Shown here piece after piece: positions 1 through 12,400 of a DNA stretch of 64,000 bases. Source of the stretch: Desmodus rotundus (lineage: Eukaryota; Chordata; Mammalia; Chiroptera; Phyllostomidae); contig NC_071388.1 in the NCBI RefSeq assembly GCF_022682495.2, positions 179,643,622 to 179,707,621 of the forward strand, written 5' to 3'. The notes under the pieces were generated by a model. The model was given only the letters and a program-made list of their open reading frames with translations. It was not told where the DNA came from and searched no databases. Every line of letters begins with the position of its first letter. Position 1 is the stretch's first letter. A program made the position numbers and the translations under genes.

Positions 1-125
1 GATGTCTTCTTTGGAAAGATGTCTATTCAGTTCCAGTTTTTAATTGGATTGTTTGGGATTTTTGCTACTGATTTCTGTAAGTTCTTTATATGTTTTAGAT
101 ATTAACCCTTTATCAGAGAAGAATG
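1..125 (-). mobile_element. L1 LINE 3'-region fragment, antisense
   Basis: The + strand reads as the reverse complement of the mammalian L1 ORF2-end/3'UTR region. It runs from a phrase like 'tgtctattcagttc', through 'ttctgtaagttcttta', to 'attaaccctttatcagag'. The same ordered phrases occur in the antisense L1 at 17.5-19.2 kb. The element continues beyond the left edge of the window, so its total length is unknown. No usable open frame remains. Confidence 0.75.
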
Positions 126-929
126 TTTCTTCTAGAGCTGATACAGGACAATCAGTAAGGTAGCAAGTTATTTGAAGGCTGTCTTGGTAGACGATCAATG
201 AAAGCGGCCTTTAGATACACACAAGGAATGAGGTGCTTTGTTCACCAGCCAGAGAGCACTGCTGGTCTCTGACACAGCCACAGTGAACTAAATCATGAGT
301 CAAACGATGCATCAGCCTCCAGGCTCAAATGCTAGCGAGGCAAACAACAGTGGACTAAGGGCATTGCCCAGCTGACCAGGGAAGACAGGGGAGGATCATG
401 GCCAAAGTCCCCAATTTCACCTCTATTTTCATGAAGTCATATTGACACACATAGACTCAGACTTTAGGAGGGAAACAGAAGGTGGGGGCCAGCTGAGAGA
501 TTGCATGTGTTTACATGAGAGACTTCTCTCTAAATGGATTATTTAAATTATTGAATCTGACCAGATTTTAAGTCATGGTTGACTTTTTTTTTTCTGTTAA
601 CCAATCTGTGGGAGATTGGGATGGGGGTGGTGGTAATTGGCAGAAGACAACTATATTAAATTTAGACAGAATTAAAAGCACTCTTTTTCTAAAAATCCAA
701 ATTGTCGAGTGAGTTAAATTTTATGACTCCATTAAAAAATAAATGGGGAAAGGAACAATAATCCCAGTACACAGATCTCATGAAACATTCTCAGATGTCA
801 GAAAAAAAGAGAAGACAGAACTTTGGTGGGTGGAAAAGTGCAAATACACTATTAATTTTAGTGTAGGCTGAGTCCTAAGATCTAGAATAACAACAATTAT
901 TATTTAAATTAATTCATCCACTTAGTTAA
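126..929. other. Unassigned non-coding DNA
   Basis: I see no gene, recognisable repeat or structured RNA here. Composition is AT-rich with short homopolymer runs. Nothing resembles a splice-bounded exon with coding character. Confidence 0.4.
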
Positions 930-1400
930 TGTACTTTTTAATGGCTATCACATGCCTGGCACTATGTGAGGCCCTGGGGATGCAATAATAAGCACAAAGG
1001 CGTGGTCTCTGCCTTCATGGAAATTAGGGTTTTGTGGGAGAGGCAGGTATTGGCCAAGGGTGGCACATGTACAAGTAAGAGTACAACAGTGATAAAGCAT
1101 TTTGAAGGACAACAATAGTAAGCTATGTAAAGGCATAATGGAGGCACTGTCTAGGGAGGGGAGTAAACTCAAAAGAGATGAGAGGGCTAAAATCTGAAGG
1201 AGCACCTTTAGAACAAGGCTGGTGAGAATGAGTTCAAGGGTATGGCCAAGCAGAAGGAGCAGTGTGTATAAGGGGTCTGCTGCTGGAGAGCAGACACAGG
1301 GGAGAGGTGAAAAGGAGGTGAGAGAAATGCAAGGCCAGGGCACTCCAAGCTAGGTAGGCCCTATGGAAGGAACTTGAATTTATCCTAAAAGGAATACAAA
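930..1400 (-). mobile_element. L2 LINE fragment, antisense
   Basis: The stretch follows the usual order of antisense L2 3' sequence. It has a 'catgcctggcactatgtgaggccctgggg' type opening, then 'tctctgccttcatgg', a run of 'gagagg/aaggag' phrases, and 'tgaatttatcct' near the end. The 131-codon open frame on the minus strand here (948-1343) lies wholly inside the repeat and has no domain. It is a low-complexity Leu/Ser shadow of the L2. Confidence 0.65.
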
Positions 1401-2440
1401 GACACTGAGATGTTTTAAAAGCATGTACGTACATCTTGAAAACATAAATATATCCTTTCTACATGTAAAACTAATCCCATTCACCCACACTTTGCTTTTA
1501 GGTGGAGGTTAGGCAACATTTTGCAGATAAATAGTTTTATGCTTATTACAACTAATTGCTCAAAGAGTGTCATCCAACATCCAGACTCCCAAACAAAGGA
1601 GTCTACAGATTCTCTGAGAATGTACTTGTATATTGAAGGGTCTATACTTCACATAATGTGATCGTTCTTCTTAAAGTTACAATGGTCAGGTTCACTTGTC
1701 TATTTAGTAATGGGCTTGATAAGAGATTGATCCCCAGTCTAGGGAATTTTGTAGGTTTCCTGAATATATTACCCTTATTCCTTGTGTGTATGCATGTTAA
1801 ATACTGCTCTCTGTGTGTATATCTATGCGTGTTGGGGCATTCGATTAAGAAGGAGACAGAGATCATTGAGCAATAATAGAATCTTTTGCCATCAATCTGA
1901 TCCGCATAGAAACAGCTCAGTTGCATTTTGAAGAGTTCTGTTGGCACGAAGCAACATGCATACATTATATTACTAAATATATATCACTAAACCTCTTCAA
2001 TATGATTTGGGGAACAGGTAAGTAATTTTTAAAGTCAATTTGCATTCTATCATACTGTGTGTGTAATATCTTTATTGATTTATTATAAAGGAAATGTACA
2101 TTTATAAATATGCACATATCACATAACTGAATAAACAAAACAGAATAAAGCAAAGCCAAAAAGCATGTCTCCTCTAACAGTGAGGCCAGGGGGCAGACAG
2201 AGATGGCGCCCAGTCCAGGGACTCTCACTCTCACAGTATGATCATAAATAATGCCATCTTTACATTTTTAAGGCAACTTTTTGGTACAGATCCATTAAAA
2301 ATAATCAAATCAAAACAGCCAAATCTAATTGCTTTGTCAAGAGGTATTCCTTTGAGATGTGACAAATACATCTAATGGTAAATTCCTACTTTTTTAAAAA
2401 GTTTTTTCTTCTGTTATGCTTTCTTATTGTTATTTTGGTG

Positions 2441-2442
<2 letters not shown>
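1401..2442. other. Unassigned AT-rich non-coding DNA
   Basis: No gene or clear repeat was recognised. Open frames of 72-107 codons exist on both strands, but they overlap each other, lack motifs and are typical of chance in AT-rich DNA. Confidence 0.35.

Positions 2443-2477
<35 letters not shown>
2443..2477. repeat. (TTA)n microsatellite
   Basis: About eleven uninterrupted TTA/ATT units are visible. Read on the + strand in the frame opening at 2427 they give a poly-isoleucine run, which is an artefact of the repeat and not a protein. A long pure trinucleotide run of this kind is expected to be length-polymorphic. Confidence 0.95.
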
Positions 2478-3614
2478 TATTTTATACCATCCTGTGTTTC
2501 CCAAAATAGGAGACTCATAAGCCTAAAGCAATTCTGTTCCTGGCCCAATGATTCTGTGATGGGGAGGAAGCTTTTGGACTTCTTTACTATTCAATTCCGG
2601 TTGTTTAGAAGGTGGTTTGCTATGCCCAAACTGGTTTCTGAAAGACAAGTTCTACTTGTGGCAGCAGAGTAGGCTCCGTTCTCTGTGATGGATGCAGACC
2701 CCCCTTTACCACACATTTTATGCGGACGCCATAACCATCACACTCATGCACTGATTTTCTCAACCGTGGAAGAGATTATGAGCCCTTCTATGTTAGGTAA
2801 ACTAATTTTATCTGCTGTTGGTGTTGCCTGTGTCGAATCAATTATATTTATTTCCTAGACAAGTCATGTTATTGCTTTGAAAAGAAAAGTCATCTAAAAA
2901 TTTCAACAAGTAACAAAAAATAAAAATGTGTTTTATTTACTGTTGATTTTAAGTCTAGTAGGCTACACATGTAGCTATATTATAAGATTAATTCTAACCT
3001 CTTTAAAGATGCTTATATGCAAATACCAGCAGCAGTATGAAGTTGTCTAACATTTTTGACTGTAAACCAATAGATCAAAGGAAAGTGTTGTGATATATTA
3101 AGTTTTTTATTGCTGAAGTTACATAGGTACTGATTCATGAAAGGCAATACTCTTAAATTCTTTTAAATAAATAAATGTAATTCTCTAATAAGTATTTAAA
3201 AGACTCATGAAAGAAAAATAAGAGGCTTTGAAATAAAAATTTTTAATCCTCATTTATGTCAAAAAGAACTTTATGAAGTTCACTTCTATGACTTCCTTGA
3301 CACATTGTAGTGTCCACGGCAACATGAATAACAAGGCAGTAGTATATCCAGGGCCAACCCCAAACAAAATAAGGATGCCATTCATCTCTCTTTCAGGCAG
3401 TTCTGATACTCTTGACATACTCAGATGCCAGCCGTTACAATAACTTTACTTTCTACTCAAGTCGTAACTTTCCGTTGTATTTTGCCAGACTGTTGTAGGG
3501 AAAACAATGACCTGGCATGTCTTTGAGTGGCCATAGCTTTCCTAGCACTCACCCTTCTGCAGGCAACAGAAAGACAGTGAGACACTTGACCGAGGCAGGC
3601 CCACTGCAGCTGCA
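2478..3614. other. Unassigned AT-rich non-coding DNA
   Basis: No gene or family-assignable repeat was recognised. The stretch has many poly-A/T runs and short direct repeats such as 'aataaataaatg' near 3165. It may hold very old repeat debris that cannot be named by eye. Confidence 0.35.
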
Positions 3615-4110
3615 TTAGTGATCTATTCCTGCACAACGGACTACTCCATAACTTAGTCACTCAAAACAACAGCTGGGTCAGGGATAGCTTTGTCTGCTCC
3701 AAGTGGCAGAGGTGCAGTTGACTGAGTCACTTATCCAGCTTAATGGGGAATGAAATCTCCAAAGGCTTTATTCACATACCTGGTGCTTCAGCTGGGATGG
3801 ATGAAAAGGCCAGCCTGCTTTGCTTTCCTTCCAGTGCTAGATCTCTCATCATTCGTTACTCACGCAAGATTTTTTACATGGTAGTTGGCTCTCAAGAAGG
3901 CAATAGTAGAAACTGCCAAGCCCCTTGAGGCCTAGACACACAGCTGGCACAACATCATTTCTGTCACATTCTTTTGGTCTTGGTAAGACACACTGTCAGC
4001 AGAGATTCAGGAGGAGGATACATAGACGCCACTTCTAATGAGGGGAGCACCACGCGTGCAGACTCGGAAGGGATTATTGGCAGCCATGTTCATAAACAAT
4101 CCACCACAGT
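3615..4110 (-). mobile_element. MLT1-like ERVL-MaLR LTR relic, antisense
   Basis: The segment opens with 'tagtgatctattcctgca' and 'ataacttagtcactcaaaac', which is the reverse complement of the 3' end of MLT1-type LTRs. After degraded middle sequence it closes with an 'aggaggaggatacatagacg ... attattggcagccatgtt' block, which corresponds to the LTR start. Length (about 0.5 kb) fits a solo LTR. No retroviral coding sequence is adjacent. Divergence is high, so subfamily and exact ends are uncertain. Confidence 0.6.
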
Positions 4111-4285
4111 GTCTTACCTTAGATGGCGGGTCACTCTGGTAGGCCCAAAATACCTCCCAGAAGTCCCAAATTGAATCTGGGATAAAGGAAAAGAGAAAAA
4201 CACAAAAAACAAGAGTAAAACTTCTTCCTTTCAGGTTATTGATCTGGAAGGATATAAGTGCTGTCAGTGGACATTTTTTTGGTGT

Positions 4286-4395
4286 TCGGGAAATGGATAA
4301 AGTGAGGGAAAGAGGGAAGGAGCAAGGGAGGGAGGAGACGTACGGGGAGGGGTCAGGAAGGGAGATAAAAAGGGAGGGAGGGAATTGGAACGAGA
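4286..4395 (+). repeat. Polypurine (GGGA-rich) tract
   Basis: About 110 bp is almost entirely purine on the + strand, dominated by 'gaggga/ggaagg' units, and broken by a short 'cgtacgg' segment. Such homopurine-homopyrimidine tracts can adopt triplex (H-DNA) structure. The minus-strand open frame at 4007-4510 is Ser/Pro/Leu-rich because it reads the complement of this tract. Confidence 0.85.
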
Positions 4396-5539
4396 GTTGA
4401 GTGCTTGAATCTGGTGCCTGAGGCCCAGCTAATTTGCTTAAACTAAATTGAAATAGGTTTCTGTTATTTTTGAATACAGAGGTTTCCAAAAGATAAAAAA
4501 CAGTCTTCAAGGCCTAGAGTCATCATGTGAAAAATTTAGGCACAAAGAAAAGTATGTGTTTTGGAGCAGCGGGGAGAAATGCGCAAGAATTAAAGAAAGT
4601 TTGAAAAGAAAGTTGTTCCAATCAGGCCCTGTAAGAAAATCTCAGTGGCTTTTAGACCTGATACTAAACTTCTCTAAGAAAATCTACCTCTCTGAAGTAT
4701 GGGTGATGTTTGCTCTCTAAAGATAAAGTGAAAGGACACATTTTTAATGGTGCTTTCACAAACTCAGTGTTAGAAAGTTTTAATGACACATACTTTGTTT
4801 TCAGATGAAAAGTGTCTATAAAGTATCCCCTCCAAAGGGATAAGAGGAAAACCAATACCCCAGCACCATATATTTGTCTGATATTCTAAGAGTAAGTGTT
4901 TATGGCATTTTAGAAAATTACTTTACTAAATATTCTAGGTATTTTTAATAGTGAAATAACCAGTGAATATGAGATAAGAGAAACAGAATATGTTGGGCTC
5001 CACCCCTGATTCCTGGCTCCTGAAACCCTTGTCATTTCCTGAGTGATAAAAGCACTAGGAGCATCTTCATCCAAATATTTGGTCTGTGCACCTGGTTCCT
5101 AACACAGGCTCCCACTCTTGAGAGAGTGGTGGGGACTCTCTCCCTAGTGGAGGGGAAGAGAGATGTCAGATCCATGGAAGCGACTGGGCTCTAGAGGGTA
5201 AATGGTTTGGGGAATGGAAAGTAGGAGAAAAAAGAGAGAGAAGTAAACTCATAAAATATGCAAAGACATATCATACTCCTCTCCTGCTTCCACTCTAAGC
5301 CAGAGCTTTGAATTAAATATGAGATTATGAGATTAAAGTTTTAAAATCAGGAATGAGTTTCATATACCATTCTGATACACCCAAATATGTGTTATTCTGT
5401 AACTTTTTAAAAAAGTGACTTTAGAGTTAAGGAATGTGACTATGATGTCATCAAATACACTGCCACAATTTAGGGCAAGATAATTATGGAAAAAAGTTAA
5501 ATTGATGCATGTTTATATACCAGTGTTATAAATCAGTTC
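4396..5539. other. Unassigned non-coding DNA
   Basis: No gene or confidently named repeat. Around 5000-5280 the sequence is less AT-rich but has no coding signature. Confidence 0.35.
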
Positions 5540-5665
5540 TATATGCACAATCTCGCTTAGTCTTAACAGCAACCTTATGAGGTAAATATTATTAAATCTA
5601 TTTGACAGATGAGGAAAGTGAGGTGCAGAGACGTGAACTAAATAAACAGTTTGAAGTGGGAAAGC
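5540..5665 (-). mobile_element. MIR SINE fragment, antisense
   Basis: The + strand carries the antisense MIR core: 'cttaacagcaaccttatgag', 'gtaaatattatta', then 'ttgacagatgaggaaagtga' and 'gtgcagagacgtgaa'. This is the reverse complement of the MIR segment covering the 'cctcatctgtaaaatggg' motif and downstream. Only the 3' half is clear. Confidence 0.7.
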
Positions 5666-6079
5666 TGAAACGCGAACACCCTGTGTGAGGCCCGTGCCTG
5701 AGTTCTTAAGGCCTGAACTACCAGTATGTTTTGAGTCTTGCTTGTTGGTTTTTTTACTATTATTGTATTTTGCATTTACCTGTCCTTTTGTCCTTAAAGA
5801 TTTAATTTCCCTTTCCTCACACTTACAGAAAGCCTCAAGAGATGGTCTCGGTTTTCCGACGTGGAGGCTGAAAGAGAAAGAGAGATGGTCAGCCAGGGGC
5901 GCCTGCCAGGTCCAGACTTGAGCTCAGGGTTTCAGACTCCTGAGACTAGTCTTTGTCATATTGTTTTTTTACTTTAGCCATCATTATCACTGTTAATTTC
6001 AACCAATCTTCTTTACAAATAGGAAACAGGTTTCTCAGTGTCAACTTTGTTGATAATATTTAAGCCATGAGGAGAAGTC

Positions 6080-6240
6080 AGGGACCCGCTCTGGGTTTTG
6101 CCCTGACCAGCTGTGTAGCCTGGGGCGTTTTCCTTAACAGCTTTAGGTTCCAGGTTTTCTTGAATAAATTGAGAAGATTTGACTAAATGATTCCTATGGT
6201 TCCCTTCAGTTTTCACTTTTCAAATTCCTATGGCAAAGTC
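6080..6240 (+). mobile_element. MIR SINE fragment, sense
   Basis: Sense MIR order is visible: 'gaccagctgtgtagcctggg', then 'ttccttaacagctttaggtt', then a degraded 'ttgaataaattgagaagatt' in place of the usual 'catctgtaaaatggggat' phrase. The tRNA-like head is missing. Confidence 0.6.
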
Positions 6241-8799
6241 CAACCTTCTTTCTTCAAGACTATTAAATAAATTTTTCTTAAATTGTTTACTGTTATTCTA
6301 CATAAAAATGGTCCTGAAATAATTAGATCAGGTTGCCAAACCCCTGATTCCTTCCTGAACCATTTGAACTTGGCTTCACATATACTTTCCCTTGTGTCCT
6401 GTCTTCAACAAGGCTAATAAGCAAAAGAAGCATAAAATCAGAGATAAAAGATGTAAACTGCTAAAATTTAATTTTGTTTCATGGAACATTTCATTGGAAT
6501 GATTAAAGCTCTTCTAAAAAAAAATGCCAGGATGCATCATCTGTCGGGAAGGAACTGTGTTTTGGTTGCCACTTCAGAACTTCTGTTAAGATTGTCCAAG
6601 GCATGTGTTCTGAGAGTCAGGCACACTTCCTAGGTCACTGGGCATTTACCACTGAACATATGCTCCCTCACAATGGCACACACAGCTTTTTATCCCATTG
6701 TGATCTGAATATTTTATGGTTATTCTAAGTGGTAAGATAATTGATGATAGGACCCTGGAGGAAAGAGCCGGTAGCTTTTTTTTGTTGGTAGCATTTATCA
6801 GATTGTCAATTAAATGCTTGTCATGTGGTAAAGGAAAAATATTTATCACTGCAGCAGACATGAAGACAGTCCCTCAACCAAAAGTGCCACGCACACGAGA
6901 AGGCAGAGAGCCCCACATCTTTGCCTCCTTCTCTTTCTTTTCTTAGCTGACGTCCCATAGCTTTCACCTTCAACAACAAAGATTGAGGTTCCTTTTCTTG
7001 TTTAAGGTTTATTGGTAAAAGAAAGGAAAGGACTGGTGTTTTCTTTAAGATACATTAGGCTAATTTGCTAACTGAAATATTAGTTGCCTCCAATCCTTTT
7101 GGGGAGGTAGCAGGGTGTAAAAATTTTACAGCCTTGAAATATTTATGTGCAATGTACGTGCTGAAGAGAACTATTCACTAATCTAGTAAAAGGGGTTTTT
7201 AAGGTGCTTCTCATCTACAGGTATTATTTATTTTTGTTTGCTGGACATTGGCTTGTTCCTTGCTGCGTGTCCCGCAGTGCTCTGCACTCAGCGTGGGTGA
7301 TATTCTCAGCTCTCTTGTACTTACTTACATGTTGCACATTCTCCTCCAAGGACCACAGACACCATGTCTGTAATTGCTTGATGTGGAGGAGGGGTCCATG
7401 AATAATGGGTGATTAATTGACAGTTGCCTAAAAGAGAATTTTCCAAGATATATAAGTTTGAATAAGGCAATTAGTTGTTATTTACCACTCACCTTCTGTA
7501 GAACTCTGCCTTAATGTCCTTTAACAGTAGAAAGTAGATATATTATTCCTTATGGCAACAATAGTAATAGTAAATCAAAGGCCTATTCAGTGTATGAAAA
7601 AAACTGTCTCAGTCTCTTTGAAGCATACAGGAAAATACTCTGAGAACTCTATTTCCTTTTTTTTTTTTTTTGGTAATGATGAGTTTAGCTAGTGTTATAA
7701 ATGATGGGTAAGCAAGTAAAATTTCACTCAGAAAGCTAACTGTTTTCCATGACACTGGACAACGGAATTTTTCTTATTTTTAAAAACTTTCTGGCCAGTT
7801 GTTTTGATAATATTCATGTATTGTAATGTATTCAGATTTTGTACAATAACTGACTTCATTATAAAGTCGACAGATAATTCTGTAAATTCAAAATGATGGC
7901 TCTAATCTCTATGTGCACTTGTATTGTAGTAGTAACTTTCATTTGATAATTTTGGAAATGTCGTGCTTTCTCTAGAAAGTTTGAAGACAACTTAAATTTG
8001 TATTGCTTTCTAAATGCCAGGCACATGAAGTAGGCTTAAAATTACAGTTTGCTAAATAACCTTTTAAAATAATCTATAGATAGAAGTAATCCACTAATAA
8101 CATCCTGAGGCGCAGCAGCTTTGCCGTTCATTTTGGCAGCCACTAGGTCACGTTCAGTGGGGCACAGCTCTCGCAAATGCCTAATATGGTCCTGAACGCT
8201 GGGCTGTGGTGGGTTTAATAAGTCCCAGTCTTTTTTCAGAAACCAAATTCAAAGACATTGTCACGATTTCTGGAGCAGCAACTGAGAGTCAGTTAATATT
8301 AGAACTGGTTCCAGGGCACCAACTTCATTCCCTGAAATCAACTAATAATTTTTAGTTTGCTTGTTCCTTCCCATCTCACTCACTCTAAAGTAAAGAACTT
8401 TCATTTTTTTGGCAACCACTAAAAAAAATGACATCCCTCTAGGTAGCAGTCATTCGGCTCATACCTTCAACAGGTTTTACTAATCGTGTTTGAAAAAAAA
8501 GGCTCAGTATCCTCAATGTTGTAATGCTAAATCCCAAATACTTTGAATGTGATGGTTCACATGACTTTCACTATATAAGAAACTCTTCAATATCTAACAT
8601 CATTTTTCAGAACTTCTAATTTATCAGAAACTGCCTTGACCTCACACCCATAACCAATTATTCCCCCCGATTAAGAGGAGAAGGGGGATAAATATTTTTT
8701 TATTATTTTAAAGTTATTACAAAAGTGATACATAATAAAAAGCAACTTTGCCTTTTAAATCATGATACATTTTAATTGTTAATTTACTCCTAATAAAGA
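6241..8799. other. Unassigned non-coding DNA (2.6 kb)
   Basis: No gene, RNA or clearly named repeat was found. The stretch is AT-rich except for a GC-richer patch at about 8100-8240. Open frames of 65-76 codons are isolated, lack motifs and overlap others on the opposite strand. Old MIR or L2 debris may be present but cannot be supported. Confidence 0.35.
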
Positions 8800-8985
8800 T
8801 TTGTTGCACACGCTTATGCACCAGGACCATGCTCACCCTGTTCAGTAATACAGTGAGGGGGCACCACTCTAACCCTCACCTTGCGGACCACAGACGCAGG
8901 CTCAGAGAGAACAAACGTTGTGCTCGAACGTTGAAACTGGACAGCGATGGACCAGGCTGATGCCAGAGATTAACTACTATGCTAC
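8800..8985 (-). mobile_element. MIR-like SINE fragment, antisense
   Basis: The order 'atgcaccaggaccatgctca', 'accctcaccttgcggacc', 'acgcaggctcagagagaac', then a degraded 'gaaactggacagcgatgg' follows antisense MIR (or L2 3' end), but with high divergence. The assignment rests on the ordered motifs rather than on continuous identity. Confidence 0.5.
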
Positions 8986-9830
8986 AAGATTAAGATTACA
9001 TAGACATTGGGGGGAAGAGTTTGTTTTGAACAACGTTAATACAATAACCCATTCTAGTTTCAAAAAGTAAATTATAGAGATCTCAAACAGGTATAACATT
9101 GAGGACAGAAAGTTTTGAAATATGCATAAACAATATTGTATGGCTGACCTCAAAATCACTGGTTAGAGTAAAACACCCAACTCTTTTAACATACAGACCC
9201 AGAATCAAAGAAACATGAATGTATAAAAAGTAATTTCAAATTGTGTGCCATCAATATTACAGTAACATAACAGGGAGTGTGTGATGTGTGATGTGTGCTG
9301 GGGGTGGGGAAGGGGCAGATGTGTTATTGTTTGTGTCAAGAGATGTGAACCGAGAAGACTAAACATTTAAATAAAGGAAGGTGTCTGGTTAAAGTGCTGA
9401 GTACCTTCTAAAAACCAGGTTTGGAGACATAGGAACTATGTGCTTTGGATGCTTTGAAAAGGGAGCAAATGAAAGATTGAGTGGTTTATCTTTATTAGGC
9501 TGTGAGCACTAGTTTTTTACTTGCTTTCCAGCCCTAGAGCTGTGGCAATATTGTAGGACTACCCAGATAATTATAAATCCACACCACATTTCCCAGACCC
9601 TCAGCCTTTAGTGAAATCTTTTTCCTATCCTGTTCAGACTCAAGCACATTTCCTAAGGCAGATGTTTTCCAACAAGACCCTCACCATTCTGGGGATAATC
9701 CCACCTCCTCCTTTCCAATTTACCCAGACTTTCTGTCTGAAATCATAATCTCACCCTTTTTCAGAATACTTGTCTACTGGTGCCATTGACTGAAGCCCAC
9801 TTTGCAGTCCCCATGAACCCTTTTGCTCTT
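8986..9830. other. Unassigned non-coding DNA
   Basis: No gene or named repeat. A short imperfect 'tgtgatg' repeat lies near 9280-9300. The VES SINE begins at the right end of this interval. Confidence 0.35.
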
Positions 9831-9843
9831 GTGGCTCCTTCTT

Positions 9844-10062
9844 CTTCTTTTTTAAAAAAAAAATATTTTATTTACTTATTTTTAGAGAGGGGAAGGGAGG
9901 GAGAAGAGAGGGAGAAAAACATTGAAGTATGGTTGCCTCTTGTGCACCCTCTACTGGGGGCTTGGCCTGCAACCCAGGTGTGTGTCCTAGACTGGGAATT
10001 GAACCACCCACCCTTTGGTTCGCAGGCCAGTACTCAATCCACTGAGCCACACCAGCCAGGGC
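9844..10062 (-). mobile_element. VES-type tRNA-derived SINE, antisense, with TSDs
   Basis: This is a nearly full-length bat SINE on the minus strand. The + strand starts with the A-rich tail complement (from about 9850), passes a 'gagagggagaaaaacattga' motif and 'ggttgcctcttgtgcaccct', and ends with 'ctgagccacaccagccaggg', the reverse complement of the tRNA-derived head. A 13-bp target-site duplication, 'gtggctccttctt', flanks it at 9831-9843 and 10065-10077. The intact TSD and low visible decay suggest a fairly recent insertion. Open frames across it (9780-10133 plus, 9868-10050 minus) are SINE shadows. Confidence 0.93.
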
Positions 10063-10489
10063 AAGTGGCTCCTTCTTATTTCACCCTTCATCATTGCTTC
10101 TCCTGTGGCATGTGTGTGTACACACTCTTCTAAAAGTATTTGCCTGACCTTGACCTCACTGTTGCTCCCTTTGTCACTAGACTTCTTAACTAGAATTAAT
10201 CACATGTACTGCATCCATGTTTCACTTAAGCCACAGTGCCCAGATCATGTTGTCCCAGCCGTCTTGTGGCTTCTGGCTAAAACACTTGCTGGGCCTTAAC
10301 TCAGAGCTCACCGTTGACTGCCTCATTGTTAGAGTGTTTTCTCCTTCCCACTCCTCACAGCCTGAGGTAACACGGTACTGTTTACCATGCACTTCCCTTC
10401 CAAAATCTCTCATGATATATTTTTCTGATACCTTCTTTGGCTAATTCATTTATTACTGACCTATCTGTTCAACTATTCATTTTCTAAGA

Positions 10490-10920
10490 AAATGTTTGTT
10501 AAAAGCCAACTTGGTGCAATTATAGATAAAACTTCAGATACAGAGATGAAAATTAGCCCTGTCTATAAGCAGAAGAGAAAAAGTGAAAAAAATAGAAAAT
10601 AGTGAAAGTGCCCTAGAACGGTTTCTGCAAAGTGGAACAGGGTAGCCTCTGATCAACTCAAAGGAACAAAGGAAGACTTCTACAAGGAGGAGACACTGGG
10701 GCAGCTGTGCTGATCAGGCTTTACCTTCTCAGAAGAGAAGGTAACTGCGAGGTTGTACAATAGTAGGGGAAAGTGGCAAGGCCTTCTAGTGAGGTTGGCT
10801 GAGTGATGGTCACAAAAGGTGGAGCTGGTCGGATTTACGATCACAACATAAATAGCACTTTGTGGCAGGCTGTTGAGTTTGGAAATCATCCTGAAGCTTT
10901 GAGTGTTGGCCAGTAGAGGT
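10490..10920 (-). mobile_element. L2 LINE fragment, antisense
   Basis: Antisense L2 order is visible. It includes 'acagagatgaaaattagccc tgtctataagc', 'cagaagagaag', 'tactgcgaggttgt'-type and 'ggaaatcatcctgaagcttt' phrases, corresponding to the L2 3' region read backwards. No open frame of interest. Confidence 0.5.
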
Positions 10921-11439
10921 TATATGATCAATATGTGGTGCAGAAATATTGTTCTGGCATCAATGTGAAGAATAAATTGGTGGAGAGCAAGACTTCCTGC
11001 ATTTAACTTCCTTCTCTCCTGTTAAGGAAATTATTCAAAGCCTACACTGTTATTTCACATTCTTTTCCTGGGAGACTGTATCCACTGTTGTAGAGTCAAT
11101 TATCATAATAACCAGATGACTATCAAATGTCATTTTCTGCCTCTGACCTCGCTCCTGAGTAAAGCCTGTTCTACTTCGGCCTGCCTCAAGTCATTTCCTC
11201 TTTAACGCTGCTGTCTTCCAGAATCAACTGGGCTTCATGGCACGGAGACACCTGAGATCACCTGCCTTCTCTTATTCCAGTGACTAGGAGCCAACAGGTT
11301 TAACTGCTTTATATTTTCTATTGTCTTTTGCATTTTTCTCTCCTCACCATTCCCACACTTACTAATATAACCCAGATCTATGTCATTTAGCTAGGTTACT
11401 AATAAAGACTCTTAAATTAGTATATCTACTTTCTTCTTC

Positions 11440-12400
11440 CTTCAGTTGTTAATTTTTGGTACATATACACAAATACTATATGGTAAAAAGTCACATGAAT
11501 ACAAACCAACATATAAAATATTTTATATTTCAGAAATCATAAAATGGGCTTCCATGTTCTACCACCAAGGTTAAGACATAGAACATTATCGGTAAATTAG
11601 AAAGCCATTGTGTACCCTCTCCAATCCCATCTCTCCCTCCACCAAACAGAAGTAACAATTTTCCTGAATTTTATGCTTATTAATGCTTCCATTTCTTTAT
11701 ATTTGTAACCACCAATGTGTATATATTGTTTGTTTGCCTGTTTTTAAAAACTTATTATAGGATGAATCATAATATATATATTAATCAATGATTTATTTCT
11801 TTCACTTGATATTATACTTTTGGGGTTCACCTAAGCTGACATATAGGGCAACAGCTTCTCTATCTTCACAGTTAGTAATATTCCATCATGTGAGTTTACC
11901 TCAATTTCTCCCTCTGTTCTACTGCTTGTTCGCATTTTGATACGACAGACCATGCTCTTTCAGACGCCCTCATACAATGCTTCAGTTCGAGGTATGCAGG
12001 GGCAGGCACTTCTTTCGGGCACAGTGGTAAGTAGGACCTGTGTATGTTCAAGTGTACTGATCAATGCTAATCAACTTTTTAATTTGGTTATATCAATTTG
12101 TACCACCCTCAGAGTTTTTCTTACTCTCCATCCCTTGGCAATTTACATTGCCCAATTTTTAAAAATTGCCAGTCTGGTAAATGTGAAACTGTGGGTCACA
12201 GTATTGTTCTAATTTGCATTTCTCTGATAGCTAAGTAGAGCAAGCATCTTTTCATATTTTTATAGGCCAGTAGAGCTTCCTCTCCAATGGAATCCTACTT
12301 AATTTGCAGTCTTTCTAGTTGTTGTTTACACTTTTTTCTTGATTCCTACTGAGTTTTTTATATATTGTGAGTTATAATACTTCATACTTTATAAGTACAA
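11440..12400 (-). mobile_element. Old L1 (L1M-type) 3' region, antisense
   Basis: A long, diverged antisense L1 3' end. Recognisable phrases in order are 'attataggatgaatcat', 'ttctttcacttgatatta', 'agttagtaatattccatc', 'gttctactgcttgttcg', 'ggtcacagtattgttctaat ttgcatttctctga', and 'gcatcttttcat'. These match antisense 3'UTR and ORF2-end positions of old mammalian L1s. The 91-codon plus-strand frame (11937-12212) is a shadow of it. Confidence 0.75.

Noticed and set aside
948..1343. 131-codon minus-strand open frame
   Set aside because: Inside an L2 relic, with Leu/Ser-rich low complexity.
2427..2672. Open frame with a poly-isoleucine stretch resembling a membrane segment
   Set aside because: The hydrophobic run is the (TTA)n microsatellite.
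4007..4510. 167-codon minus-strand open frame, the longest in the window
   Set aside because: It reads the complement of a polypurine tract and part of an MLT1-like LTR. Composition is Ser/Pro/Leu/Phe-biased and no domain is visible.
9780..10133. 117-codon plus-strand frame, and a similar one at 60107-60475
   Set aside because: Both are translations of VES SINEs. The shared 'VWLPLAHPLLG'-type peptide is a SINE signature, not a protein family.
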